The notes beneath the pieces were generated by a model. The model was not told the origin of the DNA, did no database searches, and was given only the letters and a program-made list of their open reading frames with translations. Both the position numbers and the translations under genes were made by a program. From contig JACPKT010000133.1 of assembly GCA_016186855.1 (NCBI GenBank), positions 1 to 6,950 on the forward strand: a stretch of DNA of 6,950 nucleotides, given 5' to 3'. Below are positions 3,139-6,950 of the stretch, one piece after another (positions within the stretch are counted from its first letter, which is position 1; each line of letters starts with the position of its first letter). This stretch comes from Candidatus Iainarchaeum sp. (GTDB lineage: Archaea > Iainarchaeota > Iainarchaeia > Iainarchaeales > GW2011-AR10).

Positions 3139-5004
3139 ATGCGTTTTAGGGAACTGGCAGAATATTTTGACAAAATCCAGCAAGTGCAAAGCAGGCTAAA
3201 AATGACTGGTATAATCGCCGAGATGCTGCAAAAAACCATTGCCGGTGAAATAGAGCTGGCAATTTATCTGAGCCAGGGAAGGCTTGGCCCGGGCTATCTG
3301 GGACTTGAAGCAGGGCTTGGAGAAAAGCTTGTTGAGGAAAGCATTGCGCGCGCAAGCGGCTTTCTGCGCAAAGAAATTAACGAAAAATACAAAGAATTAG
3401 GAGATCTTGGGCTTGTGGCAGAATTTGTCTCAAGCAAAAAAAAACAGCAGTCGCTTTACAGGGAAGAGCTCTCTGTAAAAAAGGTTTTTGAAAACTTTGA
3501 AAAAATAGCTAAAGCAAGCGGCGCAAAAAGCCAGGATATAAAAATGAAAATGATGGCCGAACTCTTGAATTCTGCCACGCCGCTTGAGGCAAGGTTCATT
3601 GCGCGCATTCCAATTGGCAACATGAGACTTGGAATCGGTGACCCCACAATAATGGACGCACTTGCAATAATTCACTCAAAAGAATTCTTCCAAAAAGAAA
3701 AAAAAGAAGTCGAGGAAATAAAGAAAAGCCTAAAGGAAAAAAAAGAAGAGAAAAGAAAAGAAGAGCTTGAAAGGAAAATCAAATTCCGCGTCCGCGAACT
3801 TGTCGAGGAAAAGTACAACATTTTTCCTGACCTTGGAAAAATCGCCCGTATGCTGAAAGAAAAAGGGCTCGAGGGATTAAAAGAGGTTACAATTTCCATT
3901 GGCATTCCCATCAGGCCAACTCTTGCAGAGCGCCTTTCAAGCGCAGAAGAAATAGTTGAAAAAATTGGAAAATGCCTTGTAGAACAAAAATACGATGGAT
4001 TTCGTTTGCAGTTGCACAAGGACAAAGAAAAAATAATAATTTTTTCAAGGCAAAGTGAAAACGTGACACACATGTTTCCAGAACTTATTGAGGCCGCAAA
4101 AAAACAATTGAGGGCAAGGCAAGTAGTAGTGGAAGGCGAAGCACTTGCATTCAACGAGGCCACTAAAGAATATTTTCCGTTCCAAGTGACAATACAGAGG
4201 AAAAGAAAATATGAAATACAGGAAAAAGCAAAAGAATTCCCGCTAAAGCTTTTCCTTTTTGACATAATGCTTTTGGAAAATGAAAACCAAATGCTTTTGC
4301 CGCTTGAACAAAGAAGAAAAACGCTTGCAAAAATATTAAAAGAAGGTGAAACAATTGCTTTAACAAATTCAATTATTACTGATGACCCGAAAAAAATTGA
4401 CGAATTCTTTGAACAAAGCGTTGAACAAGGGCTTGAAGGAATTATTGCAAAGGACTTGAAGGCAAAATACATTGCTGGGGCAAGAAAATTTGCATGGATA
4501 AAACTGAAGCGGTCATACAAAGGCGAGTTGAATGACTCAGTGGACGTAACAATTATCGGTTATTACAAGGGCCGCGGAAAAAGGGCGCAATTTGGACTTG
4601 GGGGACTGCTTACCGCAGTATATAACTCTAAAAAAGACGCATTTGAATCGATTGCAAAAATCGGGACAGGAATGAGCGAACAAAACCTCGTTGAACTGGA
4701 AAAAATGCTTGCAAAAACTAAAACGGAAAAAAAGCCTGCAAGGGTTGAATCAGAATTGGAACCGGATTACTGGGTGGAGCCAAAATATGTGCTAGAAGTG
4801 CGAGCAGACGAAATCACCAAAAGCCCCATTCACACTGCAGGAAAAGCGAATGGAGACGGGTTTGCGCTGCGCTTTCCAAGAATGGTTTCATTTAGGGCGG
4901 ACAAAAAACCTGAACAGTCGACAACAACAGAAGAAATAATCAAAATGTTCAGGCAGCAAAAGCACGTTCAAATAGAAGGTGAAAAAGTTGAACAAATGGC
5001 TTGA
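3139..5004 (+). CDS. lig: ATP-dependent DNA ligase (archaeal/eukaryotic type)
   Basis: This 621-residue enzyme seals 3'-OH/5'-phosphate nicks during Okazaki fragment joining and repair. The N-terminal DNA-binding domain covers about 1-220. The adenylation domain has lysine K284 in EQKYDG (motif I), FSRQSENVT at 302-310, VVVEGEALAF at 329-338 (motif III), FDIMLLE from 374 (motif IIIa), EGIIAKD at 433-439 (motif IV) and WIKLKRSY at 453-460 (motif V). The OB domain contains KSPIHTA at 561-567 and FALRFPR at 575-581 (motif VI). All catalytic motifs are intact. The start at 3139 gives MRFRELAEYF, which matches the usual archaeal N-terminus. An upstream ATG at 3040 lies in a repeat. A Lys/Glu-rich segment at about 183-217 is roughly 30 residues longer than the usual loop, which accounts for the larger size. 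The gene overlaps the next one. Confidence 0.96.
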   Translation: MRFRELAEYFDKIQQVQSRLKMTGIIAEMLQKTIAGEIELAIYLSQGRLGPGYLGLEAGLGEKLVEESIARASGFLRKEINEKYKELGDLGLVAEFVSSKKKQQSLYREELSVKKVFENFEKIAKASGAKSQDIKMKMMAELLNSATPLEARFIARIPIGNMRLGIGDPTIMDALAIIHSKEFFQKEKKEVEEIKKSLKEKKEEKRKEELERKIKFRVRELVEEKYNIFPDLGKIARMLKEKGLEGLKEVTISIGIPIRPTLAERLSSAEEIVEKIGKCLVEQKYDGFRLQLHKDKEKIIIFSRQSENVTHMFPELIEAAKKQLRARQVVVEGEALAFNEATKEYFPFQVTIQRKRKYEIQEKAKEFPLKLFLFDIMLLENENQMLLPLEQRRKTLAKILKEGETIALTNSIITDDPKKIDEFFEQSVEQGLEGIIAKDLKAKYIAGARKFAWIKLKRSYKGELNDSVDVTIIGYYKGRGKRAQFGLGGLLTAVYNSKKDAFESIAKIGTGMSEQNLVELEKMLAKTKTEKKPARVESELEPDYWVEPKYVLEVRADEITKSPIHTAGKANGDGFALRFPRMVSFRADKKPEQSTTTEEIIKMFRQQKHVQIEGEKVEQMA

Positions 5005-5236
5005 CTTGATTGAAAAACTCGGGCTTGTCTTATTGACTCTTGGAATAGTAATGTTTATTTTGCTTTCCACAAAGCTCTGGGCTTCAGAACAGCAGATATG
5101 GTTTTTGCGCGCCGGAGACTACCAGTCAGTGATATTTATCAGCATTGGGCTTTTTGCTTTCGGCTGGGCATTAAAAAAACTCTTGGTCTGGGAAATCCAC
5201 TCAGCGCTCGGACCACACAGGAGGCACAAAAAGTGA
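4979..5236 (+). CDS. Small two-helix membrane protein, unrecognised family
   Basis: This is an 85-residue protein with two hydrophobic segments, about 14-34 (LGLVLLTLGIVMFILLSTKLW) and about 49-70. A short loop containing WFLRAGDYQS joins them, and the tail is strongly basic (GPHRRHKK). The basic N- and C-termini suggest that both face the cytoplasm and the loop faces outward. I do not recognise a family. It begins inside the ligase gene with GTG at 4979. A TTG at 4988 is an alternative, because GGTGA at 4978-4982 would sit five bases before it. Its stop overlaps the GTG of the next gene as GTGA, so it is co-transcribed with and probably translationally coupled to the next membrane-anchored protein. 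A shared envelope role for these two is inference. Confidence 0.75.
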   Translation: MKKLNKWLDLIEKLGLVLLTLGIVMFILLSTKLWASEQQIWFLRAGDYQSVIFISIGLFAFGWALKKLLVWEIHSALGPHRRHKK

Positions 5237-6177
5237 ACCAGAAAGGGCAAGCAGGAAGCGCTTTCAGACTCCTTGCATTTGCAATTACTGCAATTGCGAT
5301 AATTTATATTGTTTTGCAGTTTTTTTTGCCGCAGCAAACAGATGCGCTGAAAGAATTAAGAGAGGCAATTGAAAATGCGCAGGCAAATGCAGGAATTGGC
5401 GCCACTAAAACGATTTTTTTTGAGAAAAACTTTGCAGTGCGCGCAGAAATTTTTGACACGGAAATTAGAAGTGTTTCATTCCAGTGCCATGCACAAGAAT
5501 GTGCTGGCAAAAAATTCGAAGTGGCGCCGAGAAATTTCGTTGTTTTAGAAAACGTTTCAGTCCAGTACACTCCGCGCTGTGTTTTTGAAAAAAACCTTTT
5601 CAACTGCAAAATTTATTTCGGAACACCACCAGCACAATTGAAAATTCCAAGTGCGAAAATAAACAAAGCCCAGAGAGGAATAAATTTTGAGATAACACTC
5701 CAAAACACGGGCTTACAAAACGCCCTCGAGCCGACAATAGAAGTAAAAGTTTTCAAAAAAGAGCAAAAAGATGGGAAAACCATAGAAAACCTTTATGGAG
5801 AAACAATTATCGAAAATTTCCAAATAATTGCCCCATTACAAAGCAAGCAAAAAAATTTCACTGTAACAATAAGCGATGCGGGGGAGTTTTCTGCACACAT
5901 AAAGGCGTTTGGAAATGATGCAGGAGAGGACTTTAAAAAAATTGAATTCTCTTTTCAGGCAACACCAAGATTAAATGACTGCAGTGCAGACAAAAAACTC
6001 GAATCTTTCTTAAACGAAACACAGAACAAGTGCATTACACGCCATAGCTGCACTGGCTGCGAGTACGCGTTTGAATGCGCAAACAAATGGAGAGAACTGT
6101 TCCCGCAACTCATATTCGAAGAGGCCTCAAAAGAGCTTGCCTACGAAATAAAAGAACCGGAAAACGGGACATGCTAA
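5233..6177 (+). CDS. Membrane-anchored, cysteine-rich extracytoplasmic protein with pilin-like N-terminus
   Basis: This 314-residue protein has no recognised function. Residues 1-10 (MNQKGQAGSA) precede a hydrophobic segment at about 11-32. The KGQ just before a long hydrophobic stretch recalls archaeal class III (pilin-like) signal peptides cut between G and Q, but the usual glutamate at +5 is alanine. The rest is predicted extracytoplasmic. A helix lies near 36-52, and two beta-rich parts follow. The second (about 140-245) has strands such as INFEITLQNTG and FTVTISDAGEFSAHIKAFG, suggesting an Ig-like sandwich. Ten cysteines (85, 90, 116, 125, 250, 267, 273, 276, 282, 314) could form disulfides. 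The GTG start at 5233 overlaps the previous stop and has AGGAGG at 5219-5224, eight bases upstream. The frame stays open further upstream, but that part is a shadow of the preceding gene. Confidence 0.8.
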   Translation: MNQKGQAGSAFRLLAFAITAIAIIYIVLQFFLPQQTDALKELREAIENAQANAGIGATKTIFFEKNFAVRAEIFDTEIRSVSFQCHAQECAGKKFEVAPRNFVVLENVSVQYTPRCVFEKNLFNCKIYFGTPPAQLKIPSAKINKAQRGINFEITLQNTGLQNALEPTIEVKVFKKEQKDGKTIENLYGETIIENFQIIAPLQSKQKNFTVTISDAGEFSAHIKAFGNDAGEDFKKIEFSFQATPRLNDCSADKKLESFLNETQNKCITRHSCTGCEYAFECANKWRELFPQLIFEEASKELAYEIKEPENGTC

Positions 6178-6355
6178 ACACACTGTTTTTGCAGGTGAAA
6201 AAAAATTTCGCGAAAGAACTAATAGTACAATTCCAGCTTAGCAGGATTTCAGATATTTGTTAGAGCAAATAAAATTCCTTGCAGTAACATATCTTGCCAC
6301 ATCAAGAATCGGAAGGCGCTTTTGGTTTTTAAGAATGCTGCTATTGATTTATGTG
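6178..6355. other. Intergenic region before the PIN-domain gene
   Basis: These 178 bases contain no gene that I can support. A 30-codon frame begins with ATG at 6171, overlaps the previous stop and ends at 6263, and the PIN frame is open back to a TTG at 6257. Neither has a convincing ribosome binding site or family resemblance. No antitoxin-like RHH, AbrB or Phd sequence is visible here. Confidence 0.5.
6326..6332 (+). promoter_or_regulatory. TATA-like element of the PIN-domain gene
   Basis: TTTTTAA is centred about 27 bases before the ATG at 6356, consistent with leaderless transcription from that codon. No Shine-Dalgarno sequence precedes the ATG. The match is short and the surroundings are A+T-rich. 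Confidence 0.35.
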
Positions 6356-6847
6356 ATGAAACAACCGGTGCGGGTATTGATAGAAACCAGTGTTTATGGA
6401 ATTTTGGCTGAAGAATCGCCACCTGTAACTCTTGGTAAAATAGGCAGCTCTGAAAATGTCATCATCTATGGTTTTACTGTTGTCAGAAAAGAATTGCGAG
6501 ATACTCCAAAGAACCTGGTAAAAAAAGGAAGAAAATTCAGGATTACATTGCTGAACTCTTACGATGCTTTAACTCAAGGCCACTATTTGCAGCTTACAAA
6601 ACTGGTTGAAGTCCTTGCTGAAGAATATCTGAAAAATTATACTGGCGGCATTTCAAAGAAAAAACTCAGGAATGATTTTCTTATAGTGGCTTGCGCCACT
6701 TTCAATAATCTGGACATTCTGGTTTCAGAAGATAACCACTCAATGTTCTCAACAAAGGCAATTGAAGCTTACAATAAAGTGAACATGGAAAATGGGCTTA
6801 AAGCCCCAAACTTTTATTCAATAAAACAATTGGCACAGCTACTTTGA
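6356..6847 (+). CDS. PIN-domain nuclease (VapC-like toxin candidate)
   Basis: This 163-residue protein is a PIN-fold metal-dependent ribonuclease. The first strand reads RVLIETSVYG, with glutamate E10 where most VapC proteins have aspartate. The ETSV form is known in one PIN branch. E46 (RKELRD), D107 (RNDFLIVACA) and D126 (LVSEDN) complete the acidic site that binds Mg/Mn. NDFLIVACATFNNLDILVSED is the most diagnostic stretch. The ATG at 6356 is chosen because it starts nine residues before the catalytic E10 and has a TATA-like box at leaderless distance. An upstream TTG at 6257 would add a 33-residue hydrophobic and basic extension that is unlike the family. No antitoxin gene precedes it. 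It converges with, and overlaps by nine bases, a minus-strand gene that leaves the window. It could be a toxin or an RNA-processing nuclease. Confidence 0.82.
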   Translation: MKQPVRVLIETSVYGILAEESPPVTLGKIGSSENVIIYGFTVVRKELRDTPKNLVKKGRKFRITLLNSYDALTQGHYLQLTKLVEVLAEEYLKNYTGGISKKKLRNDFLIVACATFNNLDILVSEDNHSMFSTKAIEAYNKVNMENGLKAPNFYSIKQLAQLL

Positions 6848-6949
6848 GCCCGTGTGATACTTTACAAAAGCACGAATAAACTTCTTAAACTCCGGGTCTT
6901 TTTGAGCCTCAACTATATCAGCAACAGCTTTTGAAAGCTTTTTATTTGG
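6839..6949 (-). CDS. C-terminal end of an unidentified minus-strand gene (partial)
   Basis: The minus strand is open from the right edge to a TAG at 6841-6839, giving 36 residues that include KKLSKAVADIVEAQKDPEF and end KYHTGSK. The composition is that of a charged amphipathic helix pair, and codon use resembles the neighbouring genes. The plus strand has no competing gene after 6847. The family is not recognised. A small helical regulator or antitoxin is possible but is not shown by the sequence. It converges with the PIN gene and overlaps its 3' end. Confidence 0.6.
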   Translation of the reverse strand, partial: PNKKLSKAVADIVEAQKDPEFKKFIRAFVKYHTGSK

Positions 6950-6950
6950 C

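Noticed and set aside
3672..4520. Long minus-strand open frame of 282 codons opposite the ligase gene
   Set aside because: It is Ser/Phe-rich, lies entirely antisense to a ligase region with intact catalytic motifs, and reflects the A-rich codon use of the plus strand. It has no ribosome binding site or family resemblance.
5098..5232. Upstream extension of the exported protein frame to an earlier start
   Set aside because: The added residues overlap the coding region of the two-helix membrane protein in another frame and are basic and non-hydrophobic. The GTG at 5233 has AGGAGG at proper spacing and puts the membrane segment near the N-terminus.
6075..6263. 62-codon plus-strand frame across the end of the exported protein gene, including a 30-codon frame from ATG 6171
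   Set aside because: Most of it is a shadow of the preceding gene. The 30-codon tail has no convincing ribosome binding site, domain or neighbour relation. It could be a remnant, but it cannot be supported.
6257..6355. N-terminal extension of the PIN protein from TTG 6257
   Set aside because: It adds a hydrophobic, basic leader not seen in PIN proteins. The ATG at 6356 places the catalytic strand at the usual distance and has a TATA-like element upstream.

Overview
The window looks like chromosomal DNA from an A+T-rich archaeon, most likely a small-genome (DPANN-type) lineage, although the sequence does not fix the phylum. The evidence is an archaeal-type ATP-dependent DNA ligase, TATA-like boxes about 25 nt upstream of leaderless starts, GGTG/GAGG-type ribosome binding sites, frequent GTG and TTG starts, and a density of small toxin-antitoxin genes typical of archaeal accessory DNA.

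Left half (about 1-3025): an accessory region split into short modules. A minus-strand gene encodes a zinc-finger/AbrB fusion (177-521). A plus-strand operon follows with a ribbon-helix-helix (RHH) antitoxin, a MazF/PemK toxin and a minimal nucleotidyltransferase (776-1655). A second plus-strand set has an RHH antitoxin, a RelE/ParE toxin and a class I methyltransferase (1828-3023). Each toxin-antitoxin promoter has its own perfect inverted repeat next to the TATA box, a likely site for antitoxin autoregulation.

The module junctions carry a related intergenic element in one orientation, with the core TTTACTACGGGG. It is clear at 76-142, 1655-1725 and 3026-3083, and degenerate near 693-720. 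The best copy has perfect 9-bp terminal inverted repeats. The element could be a mobile repeat, a cassette boundary or a 3'-end/terminator signal. It is the most interesting unexplained signal here.

Right half (about 3026-6180): a tightly packed plus-strand operon of DNA ligase (start best placed at 3139), a small two-helix membrane protein and a membrane-anchored, cysteine-rich secreted protein with a pilin-like N-terminus. All three genes overlap.

Right edge (6180-6950): a PIN-domain nuclease gene, probably starting at 6356, converges on and overlaps the C-terminus of a minus-strand gene that leaves the window. No rRNA, tRNA, CRISPR array or transposase gene was seen.
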